Below the pieces are notes generated by a model, which saw nothing but the letters and a program-made list of their open reading frames with translations, did no database searches and was not told the DNA's origin. Both the position numbers and the translations under genes were made by a program. Shown piece by piece: positions 45,111 to 52,458 of a stretch of 61,032 nucleotides of DNA. The DNA lies in NCBI GenBank assembly GCA_046328715.1, contig JAXLWB010000059.1, forward strand, positions 1 through 61,032, given 5' to 3'. The DNA is from JAXLWB01 sp046328715 (lineage in GTDB: Bacteria; Chloroflexota; Anaerolineae; Caldilineales; Caldilineaceae). Within the stretch, counting starts at the first letter, position 1. Every line of letters begins with the position of its first letter.

Positions 45111-46463
45111 TTACTCAAACCCATTGGCTGCGATCACATCCTTGTACCAAAGCGCACTGGCTTTGGGGATGCGCTGCTGTGTTGCGTAATCGACCCAAAC
45201 TACGCCGAAGCGTTGTTGATAGCCTTTGGCCCATTCAAAGTTGTCCATCAGTGACCAGACAAAATAACCTGCAAGCGGCACACCATTGTCGATGGCTTGT
45301 CGGCTGGCCAGAAAGTGACTGCGCAGATAGTCGATCCGTCGCTGGTCGTTGACCTTGCCGTTGGCGTCGGGGCCATCGAGGTAGCTACAGCCATTCTCCG
45401 TCACATAGAGCTTGCGCACCGGATAGTCAAAGTGCAGTCGGTTGAGCAGTTTATACAAACCTTCGGGATAGACTTCCCAGCCCATTTCGGTCAGTTCCTC
45501 TTTGGACGGCGGGAAGTGGCTTTGGGGCAGATTGTCGGGGGCTTGGGGATGGCGAATGACTTCGCGCGTGTAGTAGTTGACGCCGAGGAAATCAGTGCGC
45601 ACTGCAATGGCCGCCATGTCACCGTCCTCGATAAAGTCGAGTCCGTTGGGCAGGTGCCCCATCACCATGTAATCTGCCACCATGTCGGCTGGATAATGGC
45701 GACCATAGACTGCATCCAAGAACCAACGATTAAAGTAGCCGTCGGCATGGCGGGCAGCCCAGGCGTCGGCGTCACTGGCCGAAGCGGGGACAAAGTCGGT
45801 GAAATTGAGTGTGATACCGACTTCGGCACCGGAACTGTTCTGGCGAATCACAGGAACGGCCCAGCCGTGTGAAAGTAGCACATGATGGCTGGCTCGGATC
45901 GCTGCGGGCCAGTCGTGCCAACCTGGGGCGTGTTCACCGATCTGGTGGCTGAGGAAGGCGACGCACCATGGCTCGTTATGCGTAATCCAATGTTTGACCC
46001 GATCGCCCAAGTGGCGGGTGACGACGTCGGTGTATTCAACAAAGGCTTCGGCAGTGGCGCGCTGGGGCCAGCCGCCTTGATCTTGCAGGGCTTGCGGCAG
46101 ATCCCAGTGGTAGAGGGTGACATAGGGTGTGATCCCCTTCTCTAGCAAGCCATCGACCAGTTTGCTGTAGAAATCGAGCCCAGCCTGGTTAACGGTGCCG
46201 CGCCCCTGAGGTAAAATGCGTGGCCAGCCAATCGAAAAACGATAGGCTTGGATGTTGAGCGACTTCATCAACGCCACGTCTTCCACCCAACGATGGTAGT
46301 GATCGCAGGCGACATCGCCGTTGCTATCATCGATGATCTTGCCTGGGGTGTGGGTAAAGCGATCCCAGATCGATTCGCCCTTACCATCTTCGTTCCACGC
46401 CCCCTCGATCTGATAGGAGGCTGTGGCGACTCCCCACAGAAAATCCTTCGGAAATGAATTCAT
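45111..46463 (-). CDS. bglA: GH1 beta-glucosidase
   Basis: Cytoplasmic retaining beta-glycosidase of 450 residues, the usual length for bacterial GH1. The N-terminal signature is FPKDFLWGVATASYQIEGAW. The acid/base Glu is in THNEPW (about residue 158) and the nucleophile in YVTENG (about residue 356). FVWSLMDNFEW binds the sugar. It probably hydrolyses cellobiose or related beta-glucosides. Downstream terminator is clear. The polysaccharide deacetylase gene is 257 bp upstream across a repeat. Confidence 0.95.
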   Translation of the reverse strand: MNSFPKDFLWGVATASYQIEGAWNEDGKGESIWDRFTHTPGKIIDDSNGDVACDHYHRWVEDVALMKSLNIQAYRFSIGWPRILPQGRGTVNQAGLDFYSKLVDGLLEKGITPYVTLYHWDLPQALQDQGGWPQRATAEAFVEYTDVVTRHLGDRVKHWITHNEPWCVAFLSHQIGEHAPGWHDWPAAIRASHHVLLSHGWAVPVIRQNSSGAEVGITLNFTDFVPASASDADAWAARHADGYFNRWFLDAVYGRHYPADMVADYMVMGHLPNGLDFIEDGDMAAIAVRTDFLGVNYYTREVIRHPQAPDNLPQSHFPPSKEELTEMGWEVYPEGLYKLLNRLHFDYPVRKLYVTENGCSYLDGPDANGKVNDQRRIDYLRSHFLASRQAIDNGVPLAGYFVWSLMDNFEWAKGYQQRFGVVWVDYATQQRIPKASALWYKDVIAANGFE

Positions 46464-46585
46464 ATCAACCTTCTTCGGGTAAACATAAGTAGCTGTTCAG
46501 CCAAATTCAACTTGAACGGCACTTTCACGATTCAAAATCGACTTTGTTAGGATTTGTTGATTGCCAAAACCCCGTAAGTGAACTT

Positions 46586-46650
46586 GTCATTCCGTGGGAA
46601 TCCTACCCCATTCTTATCTGTAAGAGCGGCTAGGCTCCCTACGGAACGAC
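46586..46650. repeat. GTCATTCCGTGGGAATCC-type palindrome
   Basis: A short relative of the element at 11901: GTCATTCCGTGGGAATCCTA on the left, TAGGCTCCCTACGGAACGAC on the right (four or five mismatches in the stem). Confidence 0.75.
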
Positions 46651-46719
46651 AGACTTTCCTGTTAATAAAAAGAAACATTACTGAACCTAACAAATCGGAG
46701 TAATGTTTAATGAGTGCGA

Positions 46720-47469
46720 TTAAGATTGCTTCTGCCACTCCGCGACGCGTGTGGCAACGGTGGCCAATGGTGCCGTCCAGATGCGGTCACGCTGCTGAGC
46801 GAGATGGGCACACAGCTCTTCCAAATCGCCGCTGGCAACATGCAAATGACCATCATTGACGCCGTGGAAGGTGAGAATCGCCCAGCGTCTCTGCGCTGCC
46901 GCCTGCTGACAAATGCCGATCAGCGCTGTGCCACTCAGTCGTTCACACGGTCTTGACCAGAGATGCCAAAGGTCGCAATGGGTCGGGTCGTTGGGATGTT
47001 CGCCCAGGCCGCGGCCCGCCACACAGTGTTTGGCGATCACTGGCACATAACTCTGACGTGTGAGTCCGCGCCCCACAAAGGGCTGGTAGCAGGTGTAGGC
47101 ATAGGAGTTTGGCCCCTGCTCTGGGATGATCTCGTGGATGCGCCGGCCCGCTTCGACAATTTCGGTCTCGATGTCATCGAGCGTCATCTCTTCCAATGCC
47201 CGCCCGCCGTTTTGGATAAAGGCAAAATTCTTGGAACAAGGATGCGAAATGGTGTGGTTGCCAATTTCATGGCCTGCCTGAGCAACGGCACGCCAGGGCT
47301 GCAATCGTTCCTGATAGTTGTCGCCTGTATTGACGTAAAACGACCCCTTCAGCCCGTATTTCTCAAGCATGGGGACGACAATGTTTAGTTGTGATAGAGT
47401 GCCATCATCAAAGGTTAAAGAAACTGCGCCCTGGCAATCGTTCTGCCAGGGTGTGGAAGGTGGTGACAT
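46720..47469 (-). CDS. polysaccharide deacetylase (NodB/CE4 family)
   Basis: The start is set at 47469 (MSPPSTPWQN): an AGAGGAT site is present there, and the longer frame to 47610 is translated repeat sequence. 249 residues. CE4 motif 1 is SLTFDDG (Asp-Asp), motif 2 is HEIGNHTISH with the two metal-binding His residues. A late FHGVND carries the usual motif-5-like His. It removes N- or O-acetyl groups from a polysaccharide; the substrate is unknown. No signal peptide, unusual for cell-wall-acting members. Confidence 0.88.
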   Translation of the reverse strand: MSPPSTPWQNDCQGAVSLTFDDGTLSQLNIVVPMLEKYGLKGSFYVNTGDNYQERLQPWRAVAQAGHEIGNHTISHPCSKNFAFIQNGGRALEEMTLDDIETEIVEAGRRIHEIIPEQGPNSYAYTCYQPFVGRGLTRQSYVPVIAKHCVAGRGLGEHPNDPTHCDLWHLWSRPCERLSGTALIGICQQAAAQRRWAILTFHGVNDGHLHVASGDLEELCAHLAQQRDRIWTAPLATVATRVAEWQKQS

Positions 47470-47521
47470 TGGTAAAAGATCCTCTGTGTTTACTAGAATT
47501 ATTCTAATTAAGTGTAACAAG

Positions 47522-47641
47522 CCCCACCCTAACCCTCCCCAGGGAGGGGACCATTTAGGGACGGATAAAGATATTTCGCTTATCCCTTGACCAGAAGCTA
47601 CCCATGACAATTCCCTCCCCAGGGCGGGTTAGGGTGGGGCC
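47522..47641. repeat. CCCCACCCTAACCCTCCCC palindromic element
   Basis: The left end CCCCACCCTAACCCTCCCC (about 47522) is complementary to the right end GGGCGGGTTAGGGTGGGG (about 47623), with an inner GGGAGGGGAC/ATTCCCTCCCC pair. Same family style as 30876 and 21152. Confidence 0.8.
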
Positions 47642-47646
47642 GCTGT

Positions 47647-48555
47647 CTATTTGTCCGATTTTGTTGTTACCACAGTAGCTTGCGCATAATAGTCAGTACA
47701 TTCCTTCTCACGCCCTCGGATAATCCGTTTTCCCTTTAGTGGCCCAAACTGCGAGGTGACAATGGTCCATTGTCCGTCGCCATCACGGTCATCGCGGTAG
47801 ATGACGACCCAATCGTGTGTCGCACCAAGCTCGTGGGCGCGTGCTGTGTTAGAAAAGAGCACGGTATAATGATTTGTTCCACGCTCAGTGTGCAGCACAG
47901 GCAGCCAGGCTTCGCGGGTTGGGTTGAAGCGACGTGGGGAAATGCGCGGAAGTGAACGCAACTTCTTGCGATACTCGGCATCCACTTCGAGCAGTTCGCC
48001 CACAGGCGGCGCATTGCTGGGTTGCGGACGAGGCCGTTCCACTTGTGGAGAGCGACGGTGCAGCCGACCTGCAAGCGACTCGCGTATGCCGCGCAACCGA
48101 CCAGCGCCAAAGCCTTCAACTTTTTCTAGCCGACCGTCGTAGGCAGCGTTTTCCAATTCGAAGAGTGTCTCAATGCCGAGCTCTTCGTGAATCCGCTCTG
48201 CCAGCTTGGGGCCAATGCCGGTGATGGTAGACAAGACCCGTTCGGGGCGAATCTCGCCTTGCAAACGCTCCAGTAGACTAATCTTGCCATTCTCGATCAA
48301 CGTCTGAATTGAGCGTGCCAGTGAAATCCCAATATTGGGCAATTCCTGCAACCCCTCGACTCCATCCCGTTCTAGAATCCGATGGGCAGGTTCGGGAAGA
48401 TGGCGGATCGTGGACGCTCCTTCCCTGTAAGCTTGTACCCGGTAGGGATTGGCATGTTGCGCATCTAGTAATTCGGCAATGCGCTCAAGGGTAGTCGCTA
48501 TCTCTTCATTGTTCAACACCTTCTCTTTTGTCTGCTCGCCATTTGTATTTGACAT
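47647..48555 (-). CDS. helix-hairpin-helix protein related to the N-terminus of PolX/DNA polymerase beta
   Basis: 302 residues. The first ~80 residues are the 8-kDa-like helical domain of family X polymerases (IATTLERIAELLDAQHANPYRVQAYREGA). Two HhH motifs follow: LQELPNIGISLARSI and LSTITGIGPKLAERI, with a third at VEGFGAGRLRGI. No polymerase palm or PHP domain follows. Instead there is a C-terminal domain of ~110 residues with LPVLHTERGTNHYTVLFSNT and VVIYRDDRDGDGQWTIVTS, not recognised. It is probably DNA binding, perhaps for repair. GGAGCG precedes the ATG. Confidence 0.8.
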   Translation of the reverse strand: MSNTNGEQTKEKVLNNEEIATTLERIAELLDAQHANPYRVQAYREGASTIRHLPEPAHRILERDGVEGLQELPNIGISLARSIQTLIENGKISLLERLQGEIRPERVLSTITGIGPKLAERIHEELGIETLFELENAAYDGRLEKVEGFGAGRLRGIRESLAGRLHRRSPQVERPRPQPSNAPPVGELLEVDAEYRKKLRSLPRISPRRFNPTREAWLPVLHTERGTNHYTVLFSNTARAHELGATHDWVVIYRDDRDGDGQWTIVTSQFGPLKGKRIIRGREKECTDYYAQATVVTTKSDK

Positions 48556-48584
48556 AAAATCGCTCCTCTGAACTGCTATCGATG

Positions 48585-49097
48585 TTACACCGCAGTGGGG
48601 CGAAGTAGCAAGACAGGAATTGGGGCGTTGTGTAAGACTTCCTCGGCAATGCTGCCCATCAACAGGCGCGAGAGTCCGCTGCGACCGTGAGTTGCCATCG
48701 CAATCATGTCGAACTCACCACTCTTCGCACGTTCCAGAATCATCTCGCTTGGGTTGCCGACAGCGACTTCAACCGTCACCTTAAATCCCTCGGTTTGCAA
48801 GGTGTGGGCAACTTTGTTTAACTCTTCTTGATGCTGATAGATCAGATTATCTTCGATATCAAAATAGCGTTGAATCGAACCCGTTTTGCGAAAGGTTTCA
48901 GTTGCACTTTGGGGCGTCACCAGCACAGATAAGGCGACATTGACTGGTAATTCTTGGCGAGGTAGCTTTACTTCTTCAATGGTTTGTAGGAGAATGAGTT
49001 CGCTGGTGTCGGGCGCAAAAAAATGCTTGACGGTGGCTAAAATCTGTGCGCTCAGCTCTGAACCGTCTAGAGGAATCAATACTTTATAGCTCTTCAT
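48585..49097 (-). CDS. universal stress protein (UspA family)
   Basis: 170 residues from the ATG at 49097 (MKSYKVLIPLDGSEL), preceded by GAAAGG; the longer frame overlaps the next gene and is rejected. Rossmann-like fold with the nucleotide-binding end HGRSGLSRLLMGS and VLLLRPTAV. An insertion near residues 50-75 (VALSVLVTPQSATETFRKTG) is larger than usual. It lies 41 bp after the membrane-protein gene and 29 bp before the HhH gene, so these may form a stress-type operon. Confidence 0.9.
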   Translation of the reverse strand: MKSYKVLIPLDGSELSAQILATVKHFFAPDTSELILLQTIEEVKLPRQELPVNVALSVLVTPQSATETFRKTGSIQRYFDIEDNLIYQHQEELNKVAHTLQTEGFKVTVEVAVGNPSEMILERAKSGEFDMIAMATHGRSGLSRLLMGSIAEEVLHNAPIPVLLLRPTAV

Positions 49098-49137
49098 ATG
49101 TACCTTTCGGAATTGCGAATTGCGGAATGATCGGCAG

Positions 49138-49506
49138 TCACTGCGTAACTGTTTTGAGCTGGGCTCGGTTGAGCCAATCATACAAATAGAATAGCCCGAT
49201 CACGAGTGGCACGCCTGACATAACCAAGGTGCCAATCATGTTGAAGCGGCTCCAACTCATAAATAAATACCAAACGGCAAAGCCTGCAAAGGTCAAGGTC
49301 CCGACCCATTCCCAACGCCATCCAAGCGCAATCCCAATCACCAACACATAGACCGGCAACAAGTGAATGAGTAAACCTAACAGCGCCTGCCAAATTGAGA
49401 CTCCTTCCCCAAATACATCCAAGGCAAATAGACTTACAAAGGCGGCAAAGAGAATGGCGAGTAACCTTGGTGTCCACAACAGCGTTCGTTTTGTTCCTTT
49501 TGTCAT
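49138..49506 (-). CDS. four-helix membrane protein
   Basis: 122 residues with four hydrophobic helices (about 12-30, 40-62, 66-84, 93-110) and a basic N-terminus MTKGTKRTLLW. The pattern WTPRLLAILFAAFVSLFALD...HLLPVYVLVIGIALGWRWEW is common in uncharacterised small bacterial membrane proteins. Function unknown. AGGAGCTTTCC precedes the ATG. Followed by the universal stress protein gene. Confidence 0.75.
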   Translation of the reverse strand: MTKGTKRTLLWTPRLLAILFAAFVSLFALDVFGEGVSIWQALLGLLIHLLPVYVLVIGIALGWRWEWVGTLTFAGFAVWYLFMSWSRFNMIGTLVMSGVPLVIGLFYLYDWLNRAQLKTVTQ

Positions 49507-49650
49507 ATGGAAAGCTCCTAATGACCTTTGATAATCATTTTTAGCAATCGTCGCCGCTGCTTTTAGTTGCGGATCGTCGGTCTATAGAACCTTTGTGCGG
49601 CTAAAAGTAGGCGTCTATCCTTTACTAGTTTTGTTCTTTACGTTTGCTTA

Positions 49651-49783
49651 TAGACAAAGCAGATAGACATTGCATATCACAATGAGTAGGAGCACACCCT
49701 TGCGGTCGCCCATTCGCTGATGCAAGCAGGGCACCGGCAAGCGGATGCCCCTACAATGTTGCATCTTTGCTTTGCTTTGTCTA
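49651..49783. mobile_element. MITE-like element with 11-bp terminal inverted repeats
   Basis: TAGACAAAGCA at 49651-49661 and its exact complement at 49773-49783 bound a 133-bp element. The inside carries the GTAGGAGC...GCCCCTAC palindrome (49686-49754). A one-end-truncated copy is at 27706-27799 and the palindrome alone at 17668. No transposase is encoded. Possible target duplication could not be settled by eye. Confidence 0.75.
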
Positions 49784-49796
49784 TTAGAAAGCAAAA

Positions 49797-49825
49797 AAGC
49801 CCTGACCATCGCCAGGCCAGGGCTT
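49797..49825 (-). terminator. intrinsic terminator
   Basis: CAGGGCTT (49818-49825) and AAGCCCTG (49797-49804) form an 8-bp stem, with an inner GGCCTGGC; on the minus strand TTTTTTGC follows. It is 128 bp after the SPW-repeat gene stop. Confidence 0.8.
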
Positions 49826-49952
49826 CCTTATACTAGCGGTTGTCATGCAGTACTCCCTTTGCAATGACAAAGGATATTCCTGCACACAGGGCTTAGCATA
49901 GAACCAACATGATTCTCATGGCTTTGCGATCAGCAGTCATGACGCTTTGGGC

Positions 49953-50276
49953 TCAGGTTGTGGGCTGAACAAAGAAAAGCTCATAACCTGACAACAGCAA
50001 CACGATCAAGCCAAGAATCAAGGTCGTCCACAGCGCTATCGTCAGCGCCGTGAAGCCAACCACAAACGGGGCAATGACAGCCAAGAGGCCAGCGACACCG
50101 GCAAGCCAATATTCCCACTTGGCTTTATTGACATCCAAAGCCTCAAAAATCGACGCCACCACAACGATAGCGCCAAGGACAATGCTTGTCCACATTGCAC
50201 CTGGATGCGTGGTATAGCCCATCAGGTAGGGCGCAACCACCATTACAGCACCCAGAACTCCTGTTAGCCAGTACAT
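49953..50276 (-). CDS. SPW-repeat membrane protein
   Basis: 107 residues from the ATG at 50276, with GAAAGGAGAAG directly upstream. Two SPW-type repeats of two helices each: YWLTGVLGAVMVVAPYLMG and YWLAGVAGLLAVIAPFVVG, each with the conserved W, G and P. Small integral membrane protein of unknown function. Confidence 0.85.
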   Translation of the reverse strand: MYWLTGVLGAVMVVAPYLMGYTTHPGAMWTSIVLGAIVVVASIFEALDVNKAKWEYWLAGVAGLLAVIAPFVVGFTALTIALWTTLILGLIVLLLSGYELFFVQPTT

Positions 50277-50513
50277 AACTTCTCCTTTCTCACTGCGTAG
50301 CACCCCGTCGGTGCACAACGCATCTTGTCTATAGCATAGCTGGATCCGGGCTTGGGCACACTAGCAAGGTAGGGAGTCGAGGCACTAGCCAGGTGGGTAA
50401 TTATACCAATTGCGGTTGCAAAAGTCATGAATTTTCCTCTAAATAGGGCTGAAATTCGTGGCTTTTCAGAGAATAATTGGTATTACAAGTGAGGTAGAGG
50501 GGTGAGATTGTAA

Positions 50514-50585
50514 AGACGCGGATATTAGGAAACGCGGATCGTTTCTATCGATCGCATTGATCCGCGCATCCTAATATCCGCGTCT
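50514..50585. repeat. 27-bp inverted repeat (AGACGCGGATATTAGGA type)
   Basis: Arms 50514-50540 and 50559-50585 pair with two mismatches around an 18-nt loop that itself contains ATCGAT. Lies 17 bp after the end of the lipase-like gene (minus strand) and may act as a terminator-like hairpin. Confidence 0.8.
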
Positions 50586-50601
50586 CTACAACTGGTATTT
50601 A

Positions 50602-51810
50602 TTATGAATGTCTACCGCCGTTCAAATAAGTATAGAGTCGAGGCATCGCTCCGATCTGCTCGGCAATCGGCCCGGAGACAGGCAATAGCTCAAAGGGGGC
50701 TGGGTTGCCTTGACCGCCATGTTTTCTGCCCTTGCGCTGCTGTTGCTCAATCGGATAAAGGTAATGTTCGTTGAGCAAATGGCCCCATGCACCTTTCCTC
50801 ATGTAACGTGGCCCATCAATAAAGATTGGGTGTCGCTCCAGGTTAGGGGCAATCATGCCGAGGCGAGCGACAAGATCCTGCTCATTGCCGAAGTGCTCGA
50901 TCCACGGGATCGGCGGAGACTGCTTGCTTGGTGGGCGGAACCAACTCATTGCGTTGGCGCAGGTGGCGAACGAATAGACTTCGAGCTTGCCCAACTCTTT
51001 TTCGGTAAGTGGCTCAAAGTCACCCAGGTTGAGCGGCTCCTCATCTGGATAGACAAATACGGGCGACGCATAGGGCAATGCTGCGGCTCTAGCAGAAAGT
51101 AGCTCTTCTTTGAGGTGCTTCTGGCGCTTCGTGATCTGGTAGAGCAGATCGAGCACGGTAGCCATGACAATCGTGCCTTGCGAGTGCGCAATCACAACGA
51201 CACGCTCTTTGGACTTGTCCTTCAGGGCATCATAGATCGCAGGCATGGCTTTCACTGCCGGCTCGGTGATTTTACGCCACTGCTTGCCGATCGCACATTG
51301 CAGCAGATCGAGCCAGAGGGAACTGGTCGCATTCTGAACCAGCGTAATCGGGCGGTGGAAGAGGTAGGCAAGATAGGCGGCATTGATCTGCGCAACAGCG
51401 CTGTTGGTCATGATGCCGTTGACAAAGAACCAGGATTCGTCAAGAAAGCTCGTATAGCTGCCGTTATGGTCCGGACGCTGCAAGATGACCGAGGGTTGCC
51501 AGAGAAATTCGTTGACGAAGGGCGGACTAAAGGTAGGTGGCGCAAAAGGCAACGAGGGAACGTTGGTATTGATCAAAAAGCGGAGAAAGCGCAATGGCTG
51601 CCACAAATTGGCAATCTGGTATTCAGAATAGCGGCGGTAGGGAGGCAGCCAACTCCAGGGCAACCCAAAGATGGAAGAGACGAGCAGCGGCGGACTGAGC
51701 TTCAGCGCTTCGAGTGTAATCATCGCCAATTCACGTGTGTCGGGCGTCATGAGGGCAAAGTGCGGGAGAGCCTCGATCTGAATCGTTTCCTGTGGAAGGT
51801 TGTTGTCCAT
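50602..51810 (-). CDS. lipase-like alpha/beta hydrolase of unknown function
   Basis: 402 residues. The only clear motif is the nucleophile elbow VVVIAHSQGTIVMATVLD (about residue 210), of the lipase/G-x-S-x-G-like type with Gly-to-His at the first position. Upstream, WFFVNGIMTNSAVAQINAAYLA resembles the N-terminal strand and oxyanion region of esterases that process large substrates. A late GAWGHLLNEHYL could supply the His. No signal peptide. It is a single-gene unit preceded by its own terminator-bounded neighbour. Confidence 0.6.
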   Translation of the reverse strand: MDNNLPQETIQIEALPHFALMTPDTRELAMITLEALKLSPPLLVSSIFGLPWSWLPPYRRYSEYQIANLWQPLRFLRFLINTNVPSLPFAPPTFSPPFVNEFLWQPSVILQRPDHNGSYTSFLDESWFFVNGIMTNSAVAQINAAYLAYLFHRPITLVQNATSSLWLDLLQCAIGKQWRKITEPAVKAMPAIYDALKDKSKERVVVIAHSQGTIVMATVLDLLYQITKRQKHLKEELLSARAAALPYASPVFVYPDEEPLNLGDFEPLTEKELGKLEVYSFATCANAMSWFRPPSKQSPPIPWIEHFGNEQDLVARLGMIAPNLERHPIFIDGPRYMRKGAWGHLLNEHYLYPIEQQQRKGRKHGGQGNPAPFELLPVSGPIAEQIGAMPRLYTYLNGGRHS

Positions 51811-51851
51811 AGAAGCCTCGCTTTGTAAACGTTTTTTCTCAGCCTAAACGA

Positions 51852-51888
51852 AAAACCGCCTTTGTGAGCTAGTCACAAAGGCGGTTTT
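51852..51888 (-). terminator. 16-bp perfect bidirectional terminator
   Basis: AAAACCGCCTTTGTGA (51852-51867), loop GCTAG, and the exact complement ending GGCGGTTTT (51873-51888). It lies 29 bp after the deazaflavin-reductase-type gene. Confidence 0.9.
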
Positions 51889-51916
51889 CATCTGGTCATC
51901 TGGACAGAATTATCGG

Positions 51917-52348
51917 TTACCCCACCAGCTTAAAGACGACCACGACTCGTTTTTCAATTGCTTTGGCGAATGCTTCCTCCACGGGTTTGTCTTTGTCATC
52001 CAATGGAACTTCAAGATAGCGCGCATAGACTGGGGCGAGATTGAAGAGTTGAAGCAATGCTGTACGTACCTCTTCGTCGCTTTCAAAGACGTCACTCTTG
52101 GCCAAGCGATCTCGCCCCTTAAAGCGCAAGGTAACTGGTGCACTCTGACGCAAATTGCGCCACCAGGTCCGTTTGCGCAGGCTAACCGTCCAGAGCTGAT
52201 CATGATCTGGATCGTCGACGAAGCTGATCGGCACCGTATAGCGCCGACCACTCTTTTGCCCCGTATACTTCAGCAACATGATCCCGCTGCTGACCATGCC
52301 ATGCAACGGAGTCTGTAGGATTATTTTGATAATTCCGTCATACCACAT
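51917..52348 (-). CDS. deazaflavin-type (DDN/nitroreductase-like) oxidoreductase
   Basis: 143 residues from the ATG at 52348, with GAAGGAG 6 nt upstream; the longer frame has no ribosome-binding site. Split-barrel FMN/F420-type fold: LLKYTGQKSGRRYTVPISFV, LWTVSLRKRTWWRNLRQSAPVTLRFKG. This is the pattern of the DDN-like (PF04075) family, whose studied members use F420H2. Cofactor not proven. The upstream 85 bp hold nothing recognised besides the start region. Confidence 0.8.
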   Translation of the reverse strand: MWYDGIIKIILQTPLHGMVSSGIMLLKYTGQKSGRRYTVPISFVDDPDHDQLWTVSLRKRTWWRNLRQSAPVTLRFKGRDRLAKSDVFESDEEVRTALLQLFNLAPVYARYLEVPLDDKDKPVEEAFAKAIEKRVVVVFKLVG

Positions 52349-52458
52349 GAAAATCTCCTTCGTCGGGTCGTGATGATCCGGGTGCCCAATCTCCCAGTCC
52401 GACAGGCCGTGGGCTAGCGTAGATCGCCGCAACGCGGCGGAAAGGTCATCTTATCATC

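Larger units (their letters stand above)
49507..49952. other. 446-bp intergenic region with a MITE-like element and terminator
   Basis: No gene. The 133-bp element with terminal inverted repeats (49651-49783) occupies the centre, and the terminator of the SPW gene adjoins it. The region 49507-49650 shows nothing recognisable. Confidence 0.8.

Noticed and set aside
47470..47610. Longer N-terminus of the polysaccharide deacetylase
   Set aside because: The extension is translated palindromic repeat and lacks conserved sequence; the start at 47469 has its own ribosome-binding site.
47647..48555. Full PolX DNA polymerase/exonuclease
   Set aside because: Only the N-terminal helical and HhH parts are present; no polymerase catalytic aspartates or PHP domain.
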